A DNA stretch of 64,000 bases from Pseudoxanthomonas sp. CF125 (GCF_900104085.1 NZ_FNLD01000001.1:351048-415047); one strand, 5' to 3'. Numbered from the stretch's first letter, positions 48,735 through 58,093 are shown. The notes: a model not told the origin generated them from the sequence alone. Program-made: numbers and translations.

Positions 48735-49988
48735 TCAAGCAGGCATCGATGCCTTGAGCCAAGCCACCGCGCCTTCGCCGACGCGGTGGCCGCTTGCCAG
48801 GCAAGCGGTCAGCAGGTAACCGCCAGTCGGCGCTTCCCAATCCAGCATTTCGCCTGCGCAGAACACTCCGGGCAGTGCATTCAACATCAGGCGGTCGTTC
48901 ATCGCCTCCAGGCGCACGCCGCCGGCGCTGCTGATGGCTTCAGCCAGAGGACGTGCGCGTTTCAGGGTCAGCGGCAGGCGATGGATGGTGCGCGCAAGCA
49001 GCACGGGATTGTCCAGTTGCGTCTTGTCCAGCACTTCATAGATCAGCGCCGCCTTGACTCCGGTGATGCCCGCGTGGCGGCGCAGGTGCTCGCTGACACT
49101 GCGGTGGCCGCGGGGCTTGGACAATTCCTGCTGCAGGCGCTCCAAGCTGCGTCCTGGCGCCAAATCGAGTTGCAAGGTGGCGTGGCCGTTGCGGGCTATG
49201 GCTTGGCGTAGTTCGGCCGACAAGGCATAAATCAAGCTGCCTTCGATGCCATCGGCGCTGATCACGCACTCGCCTTGCAGCTCGTGCTCGCGGCCATCGG
49301 CATCGCGCCAATGGGCGACCACCGGTTTCAGCGGCGCGCCTGCATGGCGCAGGGCCAGATGCTCGCTCCAGTCGATATCGAAACCGCAGTTGGCAGGCTG
49401 CAACGAGGCAACATCGACGCCGCGTTCGGCCAGCAAGGCCTGCCAGGCGCCATCGGACCCCAGTTGCGGCCAACTGCCGCCACCTAGCGCGAGCACCACG
49501 GCATCGGCGCGAAGACTTGTTTCTCCTGCGGGCGTATCGAAGCGCAGCTGCTCGCCATGCCAGCCCGACCATCGATGATGCACATGGAAGCGCACGCCGC
49601 TTTCGCGCAGTCGCCGTACCCATCCGCGCAACAGCGGTGCGGCTTTGAGGTCGGAAGGAAACACGCGCCCCGAGCTGCCTATGAAAGTCTCCACGCCCAG
49701 CCCGCGCGCCCATTCGCGCACCGCGTCTGCGTCGAAATCCCGCAGCCAGACGCCGACTTCGCTGCTGCGCTCGCGGAAACGTTGGATAAAGGCGGGCAGG
49801 GGTTCGGAGTGGGTGAGGTTCAACCCGCCCTTGCCGGCGATCAGGAATTTGCGCCCTACCGAGCCCTTGGCTTCGTAAACATCCACCTCCAGGCCCGCGG
49901 CGCGCGCGACTTCCGCCGCCATCAAGCCGGCAGGGCCGCCGCCGATCACGGCCAGGTGCGGAGAGGGTGCTGTGGAAGGGGAAGTCAT
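48735..49988 (-). CDS. HI0933-family flavoprotein
   Basis: A 417-residue NAD(P)/FAD-dependent oxidoreductase of the HI0933 (YhiN) family. The FAD-binding motif is VIGGGPAGLMAAEVARAAGL (14-33), followed by GSVGRKFLIAGKGGLNLTH with GKGG. The C-terminal GVFCAGEMLDWEAPTGGYLL closes the FAD site. Reaction unknown. A paralogue lies at 55237-56424. It forms a close pair with the FKBP gene just upstream (7 bases gap). Confidence 0.88.
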   Translation of the reverse strand: MTSPSTAPSPHLAVIGGGPAGLMAAEVARAAGLEVDVYEAKGSVGRKFLIAGKGGLNLTHSEPLPAFIQRFRERSSEVGVWLRDFDADAVREWARGLGVETFIGSSGRVFPSDLKAAPLLRGWVRRLRESGVRFHVHHRWSGWHGEQLRFDTPAGETSLRADAVVLALGGGSWPQLGSDGAWQALLAERGVDVASLQPANCGFDIDWSEHLALRHAGAPLKPVVAHWRDADGREHELQGECVISADGIEGSLIYALSAELRQAIARNGHATLQLDLAPGRSLERLQQELSKPRGHRSVSEHLRRHAGITGVKAALIYEVLDKTQLDNPVLLARTIHRLPLTLKRARPLAEAISSAGGVRLEAMNDRLMLNALPGVFCAGEMLDWEAPTGGYLLTACLASGHRVGEGAVAWLKASMPA

Positions 49989-49994
49989 CGCGGA

Positions 49995-50426
49995 TCAGTG
50001 CGGCTTGACGGCAAGCAGCTCGACTTCGAAGACCAGCGAGGCGTTCGGCGGAATCACGCCGCCAGCGCCATCGCTGCCGTAGCCCAAGTACGAAGGAATC
50101 AGCAAGCGCCGCTTGCCGCCGACCCGCATGCCGGCCACGCCGTCGTCCCAGCCGCGGATCACCTGCCCACCACCGAGCGGGAAGGTGAAGGGTTCGCCGC
50201 GGTCCACCGAACTGTCGAACTTTTCGCCGCGCAGGTCTTTGGCCTTTTCGTCGTAGAGCCAGCCCGTGTAGTGCACGGTGACGTCGGATCCCGCGGTTGC
50301 GACCGCGCCAGTGCCGGTTTTTTCGTCGATCCGTTGCAGCTCGGCCACGCTGCCGCCGGGCGGCGGGCTACGGTCGGCGCAAGCGGAAAGGGCCAGCAGG
50401 GCGAGCAACGGCAGTGCGAAACGCAT
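49995..50426 (-). CDS. FKBP-type peptidyl-prolyl isomerase lipoprotein
   Basis: A 143-residue protein with a lipoprotein signal ([15 protein letters not shown], Cys about residue 17) and an FKBP domain: [36 protein letters not shown] and [26 protein letters not shown]. It folds proteins in the periplasm, attached to a membrane. AAGGATCCCCC precedes ATG 50426. It ends 7 bases from the HI0933-family gene. Confidence 0.92.
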   Translation of the reverse strand: MRFALPLLALLALSACADRSPPPGGSVAELQRIDEKTGTGAVATAGSDVTVHYTGWLYDEKAKDLRGEKFDSSVDRGEPFTFPLGGGQVIRGWDDGVAGMRVGGKRRLLIPSYLGYGSDGAGGVIPPNASLVFEVELLAVKPH

Positions 50427-50500
50427 GGGGGATCCTTGTTGTTGGAGGCGCGCAGGGTAACGCATGCCGCGATTCCCGGTTACGCCGCTATCATGCGGAC

Positions 50501-50866
50501 ATGGCCAAACTACTGCTAAATCTGCGCAACGTGCCCGACGACGAAGCCGACGAAGTGCGCGCCTGGCTGATCGAAAGCGGCATGGACTTCTACGAAACCC
50601 AGCCCAGCCCGTGGGGAATCTCGTCGGGCGGCATCTGGATGCGCGAGGATGCGGACATCGTCCGCGCCAAGGCTTTGATGGCCGATTACCAGGCCAAGCG
50701 CCTGCAGCGGGCCAGGGCGGCGCAATACGCGGCGCGCGAACAGGGCAGCGAGGAAACCTTCGGCAAGCTTTTCAGCCGGCGTCCGTGGTACGTGCTGGGA
50801 GTGCTGGCGGCGATTATCGGTATCGTGGCCTTGACGCTGGGGTTGCCGTATTTGTTCCTGCGCTAG
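50501..50866 (+). CDS. DUF6164 protein
   Basis: A 121-residue protein that begins [20 protein letters not shown] and has a small ferredoxin-like region ([20 protein letters not shown]), then a charged helix and one C-terminal membrane helix ([20 protein letters not shown]). It matches DUF6164 in arrangement; function unknown. Start ATG 50501 fits. Confidence 0.75.
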   Translation: MAKLLLNLRNVPDDEADEVRAWLIESGMDFYETQPSPWGISSGGIWMREDADIVRAKALMADYQAKRLQRARAAQYAAREQGSEETFGKLFSRRPWYVLGVLAAIIGIVALTLGLPYLFLR

Positions 50867-50894
50867 AAATGTCCGAATAGAAAAAATAACCATG

Positions 50895-50963
50895 TCATCC
50901 CGAGCGTAGCGAGGGATCTGTTCTTAAGGCGACCAGCAGATCCCTCGCTGCGCTCGGGATGGC
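50895..50963. repeat. Inverted repeat, ATCCCGAGCGTAGCGAGGGATCTG family
   Basis: Arms 50897-50920 and 50937-50960 are near-perfect complements (ATCCCGAGCGTAGCGAGGGA and TCCCTCGCTGCGCTCGGGAT). A different family from the GTAGGAGC repeats. Confidence 0.8.
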
Positions 50964-51021
50964 AGGAGTGAGAGGGCCGATATACTCGGCCTACACCTGA
51001 TGTCTTCGATCTTTTTACCGG

Positions 51022-51555
51022 CTACGGAATAAGCTTTTCGTACTCGGCCTCAAGCCGCGTATGCGTCGGCCAGAAACCCTCCGACTCGCGGCCTTCCAGC
51101 TTGTCCACCAGGATTCCCAGATGCGTGTGCCACCCGCCGGCGACGCTCAGCATCTCTTCGCGGTCGGGCAGGCGGCTGTGCACCAGCACCAGATGCACCG
51201 CATCGCCTTGGGGAGTCAGTTCGAAGCGCACGTGCGAAGCGTTTTCGCCTTCGCTCCATTCATAGGCGAGCAGGCGTGGCGGTTCGCAGGCGGTGATGCG
51301 GCCGTGCATGCGGCTTTCGCCGGCGTGCGCAGCGTATTTCGGGGGAGGGCTGCCATCGTGCCCGGTCAGTTCCGAGTTGCGGAATACATGCTCCACCGCG
51401 CCGCCTTCCTTCAATTCCATGTCGCCGGCCGCCAGCCATTGGCGGCGCTTTTCGGATTCGGTGAGAAACGCCCAGACCCGTTCGATCGGGCCGGGCAAGG
51501 TGCGTTCGATGCGCACGGTATTCGGGGCGATGACTGCGGCGTAGGAATTGTTCAT
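51022..51555 (-). CDS. SRPBCC (AHSA1-like) protein 2
   Basis: A 177-residue START/SRPBCC-fold protein, AHSA1-like: NTVRIERTLPGPIERVWAFL, LAYEWSEGENASHVRFELTP and GGWHTHLGILVDKL. These proteins bind hydrophobic ligands. GCAAGGTACGACC precedes ATG 51555. It is the third gene of the ArsR operon; gap to the second is 23 bases. Confidence 0.88.
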   Translation of the reverse strand: MNNSYAAVIAPNTVRIERTLPGPIERVWAFLTESEKRRQWLAAGDMELKEGGAVEHVFRNSELTGHDGSPPPKYAAHAGESRMHGRITACEPPRLLAYEWSEGENASHVRFELTPQGDAVHLVLVHSRLPDREEMLSVAGGWHTHLGILVDKLEGRESEGFWPTHTRLEAEYEKLIP

Positions 51556-51578
51556 GGTCGTACCTTGCAGGTGGATGG

Positions 51579-52022
51579 TCAGAAGAGCCCGGCGAGCGCG
51601 TCGAGCATGGTGTTCCAGCCGTCCTGGGTGCGTTGCGCGTATTCGGCCCACTTCGCATCCATGCTGTGGACGAGCGTCAGTACGCAGCCGCTGCTGGAGG
51701 CGGAGATGTCGATACGCACCTGGCTGGGTTCGTCGTCCGACTGGCCTTTGATCGCCCAGGTGAAGACCAGCCGGTGGGGCCGTTCGATTTCAAGGTACTG
51801 GCCCACGTGGTCGATGATTTCGCCGTTGCGCTCGACTTTGAGCGAGAAGCTGCCGCCCACGCGCGGGTCCACGTCCAGCCGCACCACGTTCTCCTCGCGC
51901 ACGCGCGGACCGAACATCCATTGCCCCAGCGCGCGCGGCACCAGCCAGGCGTCGAAAACGCGCTCGGGAGCGGCTTCGAAGTAGCGCGTGACGCGCACCT
52001 CGATGGGTGGGGCAGGACTCAT
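51579..52022 (-). CDS. SRPBCC (AHSA1-like) protein 1
   Basis: A 147-residue AHSA1-type SRPBCC protein: IEVRVTRYFEAAPERVFDAW, FSLKVERNGEIIDHVGQYLE and the closing HSMDAKWAEYAQRTQDGWNT. ATG 52022 overlaps the stop of the ArsR gene (ATGA), so it is translationally coupled. Function: hydrophobic ligand binding is known of the fold only. Confidence 0.9.
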   Translation of the reverse strand: MSPAPPIEVRVTRYFEAAPERVFDAWLVPRALGQWMFGPRVREENVVRLDVDPRVGGSFSLKVERNGEIIDHVGQYLEIERPHRLVFTWAIKGQSDDEPSQVRIDISASSSGCVLTLVHSMDAKWAEYAQRTQDGWNTMLDALAGLF

Positions 52023-52375
52023 CGCGATTTCCTTCTGGTTTGTACGGCGGTGTCGGCGTGCAGCGCGATTTCCAGCGCATCCAGGCGTTCGCTCCAGAAT
52101 TGCTGGTAGTACTGCAGCCATCGTTCGGCTTCGGCCAGGGCCTCGGCGCGCAACTGGCACAGATGTGTGCGGCCCTGGATCCGCCGCTGCACCAGGCCGG
52201 CGCGCTCCAGTACCTTGATGTGCTTGGACGCGGCGGCCAGAGATATCTGGAAAGGCGCGGCCAGCTCGCCGACGCTGCGTGGTTGTGCGCTCAGGCTGCG
52301 CAGCATGCGGCGGCGCGTGCCGTCGGAGAGCGCCTGGAATATGGAATCCAGCTGGGGAGAGTCATATTCAACCAT
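52019..52375 (-). CDS. ArsR-family regulator
   Basis: A 118-residue winged-helix repressor: QALSDGTRRRMLRSLSAQPR, FQISLAAASKHIKVLERAGL (recognition helix) and VQRRIQGRTHLCQLRAEALA. No metal-binding Cys motif is present, as in the ArsR-SRPBCC pairs. The ATG lies inside the palindrome described at 52365-52423, so self-repression is likely. It is first in the operon with the two SRPBCC genes. Confidence 0.9.
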   Translation of the reverse strand: MVEYDSPQLDSIFQALSDGTRRRMLRSLSAQPRSVGELAAPFQISLAAASKHIKVLERAGLVQRRIQGRTHLCQLRAEALAEAERWLQYYQQFWSERLDALEIALHADTAVQTRRKSR

Positions 52376-52423
52376 GTGGTTGAATAATATCGATCCTTGT
52401 TTGATTGTCAACCCTTTGGTTGA
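52365..52423 (-). promoter_or_regulatory. ArsR operator sites over the start codon
   Basis: TATTCAACCA-TG-TGGTTGAATA at 52365-52386 is a perfect 10-bp-arm palindrome that includes the ATG of the ArsR gene. A second site, TCAACC-CTTT-GGTTGA, is at 52408-52423. Both share the TCAACC half-site, as expected for a dimeric repressor bound at the promoter and start. Confidence 0.8.
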
Positions 52424-52465
52424 ATGTTTTTTGGTGTCGGCCTGACGCCATTTACAATGGCGCCC

Positions 52466-53203
52466 ATGATCCTCAATACCGCCGCCTATCATTTCGTTCC
52501 GATCGCCGATCCGCCGGCCCTGGCCGCGCAGATGCGCGTGTGGGCGGAAGCGGGCGCGTTGCGCGGCACCGCATTGATCGCGCCGGAAGGCGTGAATCTT
52601 TTCCTTGCCGGAGAAGAGCGGGCGATCCATGCGTTTTTCGAACAGCTGCGGGCCGATCCGCGGTTCGCCGAGTTGCGGGTCAAGTACAGCCGCAGCGGTG
52701 CGCAGCCTTTCGCCCGGCTCAAGGTCAAGATCAAGCCGGAAATCATCAGCTTCCGTCGTGACGAGACTTCTCCTTTGGCGGGACGCGCCCCTGCCGTCGC
52801 TCCGGCGACACTCGCCAAGTGGCTACAACAAGGCCATGACGACGCAGGCAAGCGCGTGGTGTTGCTGGATACGCGCAATCGGCAGGAAGTCGAGTACGGC
52901 ACCTTCGCTGGCGCACTGACCTTGCCGATAGACAAATTCACCGATCTGCCCGAGGCCATGCAGCCCCACCGCGACGATCTGTCCGACGCGACGGTGGTGA
53001 GTTTCTGCACCGGCGGCATCCGCTGCGAAAAGGCCGCTCTGTGGATGCAGGCTGCGGGCATGGAGAACGTGCTGCAGCTCGACGGCGGCATCCTTGGTTA
53101 TTTCGAGCAGGTCGGCGGGCAGGGCTACGACGGCTGTTGCTTCGTGTTCGACGAACGCGTGGCGCTGGATCCGGAACTCAAGCCGCTGGTGGACGCAGCC
53201 TGA
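52466..53203 (+). CDS. trhO: tRNA U34 hydroxylase TrhO (YceA)
   Basis: A 245-residue rhodanese-type protein, TrhO, that makes 5-hydroxyuridine at tRNA position 34. An N-terminal acylphosphatase-like part (APEGVNLFLAGEERAIHAFF) precedes the rhodanese domain with the catalytic Cys in VVSFCTGGIRCEKAALWM. ILGYFEQVGGQGYDGCCFVF closes it. Start ATG 52466 or 52457; neither has a clear RBS. Confidence 0.9.
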   Translation: MILNTAAYHFVPIADPPALAAQMRVWAEAGALRGTALIAPEGVNLFLAGEERAIHAFFEQLRADPRFAELRVKYSRSGAQPFARLKVKIKPEIISFRRDETSPLAGRAPAVAPATLAKWLQQGHDDAGKRVVLLDTRNRQEVEYGTFAGALTLPIDKFTDLPEAMQPHRDDLSDATVVSFCTGGIRCEKAALWMQAAGMENVLQLDGGILGYFEQVGGQGYDGCCFVFDERVALDPELKPLVDAA

Positions 53204-53212
53204 GGAGTCGCG

Positions 53213-53320
53213 TTGTGGGAGCGGCGTCCCGCCGCGAGCTTTTCCACTTTCAATGACGTCGCTCAATATTCGCCCTGTCGGTACCGGCCAGGAGCTCGCG
53301 GCGGGACGCCGCTCCCACAA
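53213..53320. repeat. Inverted repeat, GTGGGAGCGGCGTCCCGCCGCGAGC type
   Basis: Left arm 53213-53240 and right arm 53293-53320 are perfect complements (28 bases) separated by about 52 bases. The core GGCGTCCCGCCGCGAGC is a variant of the family A design. Confidence 0.85.
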
Positions 53321-53420
53321 GCGCGCTCCCACAGGGGCCACTCCCGCATTAGTCGATAAGTACGTTGGGCTATGATCTGCATGCGTCTCTGACGCATTCT
53401 CCCACTGTCGCGAGGCATCC

Positions 53421-54092
53421 ATGGTCGCCGTCCACCATCTCAACAACTCCCGTTCGCAGCGCGTGCTCTGGTTGCTCGAGGAGCTTGGGCTGGACTACAA
53501 CGTGATCCGCTACCAGCGCGACGCCGAAACCATGCTGGCGCCGCCATCGCTGCGCAAAGTGCATCCGCTGGGGAAATCGCCGGTGGTGGTGGACGGGGAA
53601 AATACGTTGGCCGAATCCGGCGCGATCCTCGAATACCTGGTGGAACGCTACGACACCGCACACGATTTCGCCCCGTCGCCGGGCACCCCCGAAAGACTGC
53701 GCTACCGCTACTGGATGCACTATGCGGAAGGCTCGGCGATGCCGCCGCTGCTGATGAGCCTGGTGTTCTCGCGATTGAAGAAGGCGCCGATGCCGTTCTT
53801 CGTCAAGCCGGTGGCCAAGGGAATCGCCGACAAGGTGATGAAGACCTTCGTCGGGCCGCAGGTGAAGCTGCACCTGGACTACATGGAAAGCGAACTGGGC
53901 AAGTCGCGCTGGTTCGCCGGCGACGGATTCAGCGCGGCCGACATCCAGATGAGCTTCCCGGTGGAAGCGGCCGCGGCGCGCCATGGACTGGAGGACAAGC
54001 CCAATCTGAGCGGATTCCTGCAGCGCATCCATGCCAGACCTGCCTATCAGCGGGCACTGGAGCAAGGCGGTCCTTTCGATCTGCTTAGCTGA
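53421..54092 (+). CDS. Glutathione S-transferase
   Basis: A 223-residue glutathione transferase: N-terminal thioredoxin-like domain (LNNSRSQRVLWLLEELGLDY and GKSPVVVDGENTLAESGAIL, with the ES GSH-binding pair) and a C-terminal helical domain (WFAGDGFSAADIQMSFPVE). ATG 53421 begins it. Substrate unknown. Confidence 0.9.
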   Translation: MVAVHHLNNSRSQRVLWLLEELGLDYNVIRYQRDAETMLAPPSLRKVHPLGKSPVVVDGENTLAESGAILEYLVERYDTAHDFAPSPGTPERLRYRYWMHYAEGSAMPPLLMSLVFSRLKKAPMPFFVKPVAKGIADKVMKTFVGPQVKLHLDYMESELGKSRWFAGDGFSAADIQMSFPVEAAAARHGLEDKPNLSGFLQRIHARPAYQRALEQGGPFDLLS

Positions 54093-54167
54093 TGCGGAAC
54101 TCAGCGTCCCGCCAGTCCGGTCGCTGATCGGATTGGCAATGTCCGGCGCCGGCCCCATGTCGAAGCC

Positions 54168-55169
54168 ATGACTTCGACGGCAGCCTCAATGATTCCCTAC
54201 TCGATACTCGATCTGGCCCCGGTTTGTGAAGGCAGCGATGCCGCGCAGGCATTCCGCAATACCCTGGATCTGGCCCAGCATGCCGAACGCTGGGGTTACC
54301 AGCGCTACTGGCTTGCCGAACACCACAACATGCCAGGCATCGCCAGCGCGGCGACCGCCGTATTGATCGGCCATGTGGCCGGAGGCACCAGGACCATCCG
54401 CGTCGGCTCGGGCGGAGTGATGCTGCCCAACCATGCGCCGCTGCAGGTGGCCGAACAGTTCGGCACGCTGGCCTCGCTTTATCCGGGCCGCATAGATCTG
54501 GGCCTGGGCCGCGCGCCCGGCACCGACCAGCCCACGGCGAAGGCGTTGCGGCGTTATTTCGACAGCGCCGAGCAGTTTCCGCACGATGTGCAGGAGCTGC
54601 TGGGCTACTTCGCGCTGGTGCAGCCCGGCCAGCTGGTGCGTGCCGTTCCCGGCGCCGGGCTCGAAGTGCCGGTGTGGCTGCTGGGTTCCAGTCTTTTCAG
54701 TGCGCAACTCGCTGCGGCGCTGGGTTTGCCGTTCGCTTTCGCTTCGCATTTCGCCCCGGACGCGATGGACCAGGCACTGGCGGTCTATCACCGCGATTTC
54801 CGTCCTTCGCAATACCTGGCCAAGCCGCACGCGATGCTGGCTTTGAACGTGGTCGCCGCTGACACCGACGCCGAAGCCAGACGCCTGTTCACCACCGCGC
54901 AGCAGAGCTTCGTCAACCTGCGCCGCGGCAAGCCCGGCCTGATCCCGCCGCCTATCGACGATATCGAGGCCTATTGGCAGCCGCATGAAAAGTTGGGCGT
55001 GGAGAATGCACTGGCCTGCAGCGTGGTGGGCGATCCGGAAACGGTGAAGCGGGGCATTGCCGCATTCGTCGACCGGCACCGTCCGGACGAGCTGATGCTG
55101 GTGGCCAACGTGTTCGATCACGCCGCACGTTTGCGTTCGTTCGAACTTGCAGCCGAAGCGATGAAATGA
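54168..55169 (+). CDS. Luciferase-like (LLM) flavin-dependent oxidoreductase
   Basis: A 333-residue LLM-class protein: [60 protein letters not shown] and [20 protein letters not shown]. It ends with the [20 protein letters not shown] helix. It probably uses FMNH2 and oxygen on an unknown substrate. Start ATG 54168; ATG 54189 is an alternative. Confidence 0.9.
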   Translation: MTSTAASMIPYSILDLAPVCEGSDAAQAFRNTLDLAQHAERWGYQRYWLAEHHNMPGIASAATAVLIGHVAGGTRTIRVGSGGVMLPNHAPLQVAEQFGTLASLYPGRIDLGLGRAPGTDQPTAKALRRYFDSAEQFPHDVQELLGYFALVQPGQLVRAVPGAGLEVPVWLLGSSLFSAQLAAALGLPFAFASHFAPDAMDQALAVYHRDFRPSQYLAKPHAMLALNVVAADTDAEARRLFTTAQQSFVNLRRGKPGLIPPPIDDIEAYWQPHEKLGVENALACSVVGDPETVKRGIAAFVDRHRPDELMLVANVFDHAARLRSFELAAEAMK

Positions 55170-55170
55170 T

Positions 55171-55240
55171 GTAGGTCGGGGCTACGTCCCCGACGAACCA
55201 CGCCAACCAGAAGAGCGTCGGGGGCGTAGCCCCGACCTAC
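55171..55240. repeat. Inverted repeat, GTAGGTCGGGGCTACG family
   Basis: Arms GTAGGTCGGGGCTACGTCCC and GGGGCGTAGCCCCGACCTAC. The right arm supplies the stop codon TAG (complement of CTA at 55237-55239) of the HI0933-family gene. Confidence 0.85.
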
Positions 55241-56424
55241 GCGTTTACGGCATTGCCGGCGGCGTGGCCGGAGGCCCAGGCCCACTGGAAGTTGTAGCCG
55301 CCCAGCCAGCCGGTGACATCGACCACTTCGCCGATGAAGTACAGCCCCGGAATTTTCTTCGACTGCATGGTGCTTGAAGACAGTTCGTCGGTATCCACCC
55401 CGCCCAGAGTGACCTCCGCGGTGCGGTAGCCTTCGGTGCCGCTGACGATCAGCGGCCAGCTTTGCAGTTGCGCGGCGATTTCGCGCAGTTGCGGCTCGTT
55501 GAACTGCTTCATCGGCCGGTTCGGCAGCCACAACTCGCACAGGCGCTGGGCGAAGCGTCGCGGCAGCAAGTCGGACAGCACGGTTTTCAACTCGGCGGCG
55601 GGGCGAACACTTTGTTGCTCGCGCAGCAGCTGGAAAGCATCGCCATCCGGAAGCAGATTCAGGCGCAGATCGTCGCCGGGTCGCCAGTAGGAAGAGATCT
55701 GCAGGATCGAAGGCCCACTCACGCCGCGATGGGTGATGAGCATGAAGTTGCGGAAGCTTTGGCCATTGCAGGTCGCTTCCACCGGCAGCGCCACGCCGCT
55801 GAGGTCCTGCAGATGCTCCTGGTGTTTTCCCGTTAGCGTCAGCGGCACCAGCCCGGCGCGCGTCGGCAGTACCGTGTGGCCGAACTGGCGCGCCAGCTCG
55901 TAGCCGAAACCGCTGGCGCCCATGCTGGGGATGGAAAGGCCGCCGCAGGCCACCACCAGCGCGGGCGCCGACAGCGTGCCGCGTGTGGTTCGCAGACGGA
56001 AACCGCCGTCGGTATGCTGCACGTTCTCCACGCTGCAGCCGGTTTCGATGCGCACGCCGGCCGCTTCGCATTCGTCCACCAGCATCTTCACGATCTGCTT
56101 GGAAGAATCGTCGCAGAACAGCTGCCCAAGCTCCTTCTCGTGATAGGCGATGCCATGGCGCTCGACCATCCCGATGAAATCGGAAGGCGTGTAGCGCGCC
56201 AGCGCCGATTTGCAGAAATGCGGATTGGCCGACAGATAGTTCGCAGGCGTGGTGCCGGTGTTGGTGAAGTTGCAGCGCCCGCCGCCGGACATCAGGATCT
56301 TCTTGCCCACGCGGTTGGCGTGTTCGATCACCAATACGCGAAGCCCGCGCTGGCCGGCCGTCAACGCGCACATCAGCCCGGCCGCGCCGCCGCCGATGAT
56401 CAGCACGTCGTGGCTGTGGCTCAT
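55237..56424 (-). CDS. HI0933-family flavoprotein (paralogue)
   Basis: A 395-residue paralogue of the gene at 48735: VLIIGGGAAGLMCALTAGQR (FAD), NRVGKKILMSGGGRCNFTNT and a closing GLYFIGEVVDVTGWLGGYNF. GGGRCNFTN is characteristic of the YhiN/HI0933 type. It lies 4 bases after the YaeQ stop on the same strand, so it is in an operon with it. Its stop codon comes from the neighbouring palindromic repeat. Confidence 0.88.
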   Translation of the reverse strand: MSHSHDVLIIGGGAAGLMCALTAGQRGLRVLVIEHANRVGKKILMSGGGRCNFTNTGTTPANYLSANPHFCKSALARYTPSDFIGMVERHGIAYHEKELGQLFCDDSSKQIVKMLVDECEAAGVRIETGCSVENVQHTDGGFRLRTTRGTLSAPALVVACGGLSIPSMGASGFGYELARQFGHTVLPTRAGLVPLTLTGKHQEHLQDLSGVALPVEATCNGQSFRNFMLITHRGVSGPSILQISSYWRPGDDLRLNLLPDGDAFQLLREQQSVRPAAELKTVLSDLLPRRFAQRLCELWLPNRPMKQFNEPQLREIAAQLQSWPLIVSGTEGYRTAEVTLGGVDTDELSSSTMQSKKIPGLYFIGEVVDVTGWLGGYNFQWAWASGHAAGNAVNA

Positions 56425-56428
56425 GCGC

Positions 56429-56983
56429 TTACTGGCCCGTGGTGGCCGCCTGGCGAACGACCGGTTTGATGTCGATGGTGACATCGCCGCCCAGCACCTG
56501 CAGCTCGCCGTCCTGGATCATCACGTTCAGGCGCATGCCGCGCACCATCATCGCGGTCAGCTGTTCGACCACTTCGATCGGAATATCGATGACGGTCAGA
56601 TTCCGGCTGCGGGCCAGCGAAGCCGCGTTCTTTTCCCACCAGATGTCCGAGCTGCGGCCGCCGTAGGTGAACAGCACGACCTGCCGCGAACGTCCGCAGG
56701 CCTTGCGGATGCGCGCTTCGTCGGGCTGGCCCAGGTCGATCCACAGCAGGATCTCGCTGGTCAGCTCCTTGAGCCAAAGATCCGGTTCGTCGTCCTGGCT
56801 CAAGCCGCGGCCGAATTCCAGGCGCTCGTCCGCGTACATGGCGAAGGCCAGCAGCCGCACCATCAGGCGCGCATCGGTTTCGGACGGATGCTGGGCCACG
56901 GTCAGGTTATGGGTCGCGTAGTAGTGGCGATCCATGTCGCTGATCTGCAGTTCGGCCTTCACGACCGTGGATTTGAGCGCCAT
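56429..56983 (-). CDS. yaeQ: YaeQ family protein
   Basis: A 184-residue YaeQ protein (PF07152): MALKSTVVKAELQISDMDRH, DLWLKELTSEILLWIDLGQP and VLFTYGGRSSDIWWEKNAAS. The fold is PD-(D/E)XK nuclease-like; activity is not shown, and YaeQ is linked with transcription antitermination in E. coli. It is followed closely by the HI0933-family gene. Confidence 0.9.
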   Translation of the reverse strand: MALKSTVVKAELQISDMDRHYYATHNLTVAQHPSETDARLMVRLLAFAMYADERLEFGRGLSQDDEPDLWLKELTSEILLWIDLGQPDEARIRKACGRSRQVVLFTYGGRSSDIWWEKNAASLARSRNLTVIDIPIEVVEQLTAMMVRGMRLNVMIQDGELQVLGGDVTIDIKPVVRQAATTGQ

Positions 56984-57041
56984 CGAGGTGCCTGGGGAAA
57001 AGGTCGGCCATGATACGGCTTTGCTCCAGGGAAGCTTCGCC

Positions 57042-57938
57042 TTGTCCGCACTCCATTCCGATCCTAGGGAAACCCCCGCCAGCAGCCTGCAGCTTCCGCC
57101 GGGCGCCTGGGCGACCTTGCTGGACGGTTTGTGCGCGCGTTTCCCGCAGATCGACCGCGCACAGTGGCTGGACCGCTTCGCGCGCGGACGGGTGCTGGAC
57201 TCGGAGCGGCAGCCGTTATCTGCCGACGCGCCATACCGCGTCGGCGCGACCATCCATTACTTCCGTGAAGTGGCGGACGAACCCCGGATTCCGTTCGAAG
57301 AAACGATCCTGCATGTCGATGAGCATCTGGTCGTAGCCGACAAGCCGCATTTCCTTCCGGTCGCTCCGGCCGGCATTCATGTGCGTGAAACCCTGTTGAC
57401 CCGGCTGGTGGAGCGTCTGGGCAATCCCGATCTGGCGCCGCTGCACCGCATCGATCGCGGTACCGCCGGACTGGTGCTGTTTTCGGCCGACAAGCGCAGC
57501 CGGGACGCCTATCAGGCGCTGTTCCGCGAGCGTCGCATGGAAAAGCGCTACGAAGCGGTGGCGCCGGGGCTGCCGGAGCTCCGGTTTCCCTTGCTGCGCG
57601 AGTCGCGCCTGGTGCAGGGGGAGCCGTTCTTCCGCATGCGGGAGGATGAGGGGGAAGCCAATTCCAGGGCCCGGATCGAGGTGCTGCAGTCGGGCGGGAA
57701 ATGGTGGCGCTACGCGCTCTTCCCGGTTAGCGGCCGCAAACACCAACTACGGGTGCAAATGGCGGCGCTGGGCGCGCCGATCCGTCACGATCCTTATTAC
57801 CCCGAACTGACGGTCCAGGCTGCGGACGACTACAGCCGCCCTCTGCAATTGCTGGCCAGGGGCTTGTCCTTCGTGGACCCTCTGAGTGGCGTACTGCGGG
57901 TTTTCGAGAGCCGCAGGGAGCTGGAAAGCCTGGATTAG
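57042..57938 (+). CDS. RluA-family pseudouridine synthase
   Basis: A 298-residue RluA-type enzyme. The catalytic motif is APLHRIDRGTAGLVLFSADK (Asp). GRKHQLRVQMAALGAPIRHD and the end motif are typical. No ATG or GTG gives a good start without overlapping the divergent yaeQ; TTG 57042 has AGGGAAG 7 bases before it and is chosen. Earlier in-frame codons are possible. Its end overlaps the small gene at 57935 by 4 bases. Confidence 0.8.
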   Translation: MSALHSDPRETPASSLQLPPGAWATLLDGLCARFPQIDRAQWLDRFARGRVLDSERQPLSADAPYRVGATIHYFREVADEPRIPFEETILHVDEHLVVADKPHFLPVAPAGIHVRETLLTRLVERLGNPDLAPLHRIDRGTAGLVLFSADKRSRDAYQALFRERRMEKRYEAVAPGLPELRFPLLRESRLVQGEPFFRMREDEGEANSRARIEVLQSGGKWWRYALFPVSGRKHQLRVQMAALGAPIRHDPYYPELTVQAADDYSRPLQLLARGLSFVDPLSGVLRVFESRRELESLD

Positions 57939-58093
57939 CGGCCGCCGCCGGACGAATCCGAGCCGGCTGGCGGGGCGTCGTCGGCTTGGCCGGGGTCCCG
58001 CGCAGCCTGCTTCTTGGCCAGTTTTTCGTCCTGTTTCTTCTTCTTGGCCAGCTCGCGCTGTTTCTTCTCAAACGAATAATTGGGCTTCGCCAT
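57935..58093 (-). CDS. Small Lys-rich protein (52 residues)
   Basis: A 52-residue protein: MAKPNYSFEKKQRELAKKKK, then QDEKLAKKQAARDPGQADDA and a Gly/Ser-rich end. It has the style of widespread small Lys-rich proteins. GGAAAGAAGCCC precedes ATG 58093. Function unknown. Confidence 0.75.
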   Translation of the reverse strand: MAKPNYSFEKKQRELAKKKKQDEKLAKKQAARDPGQADDAPPAGSDSSGGGR

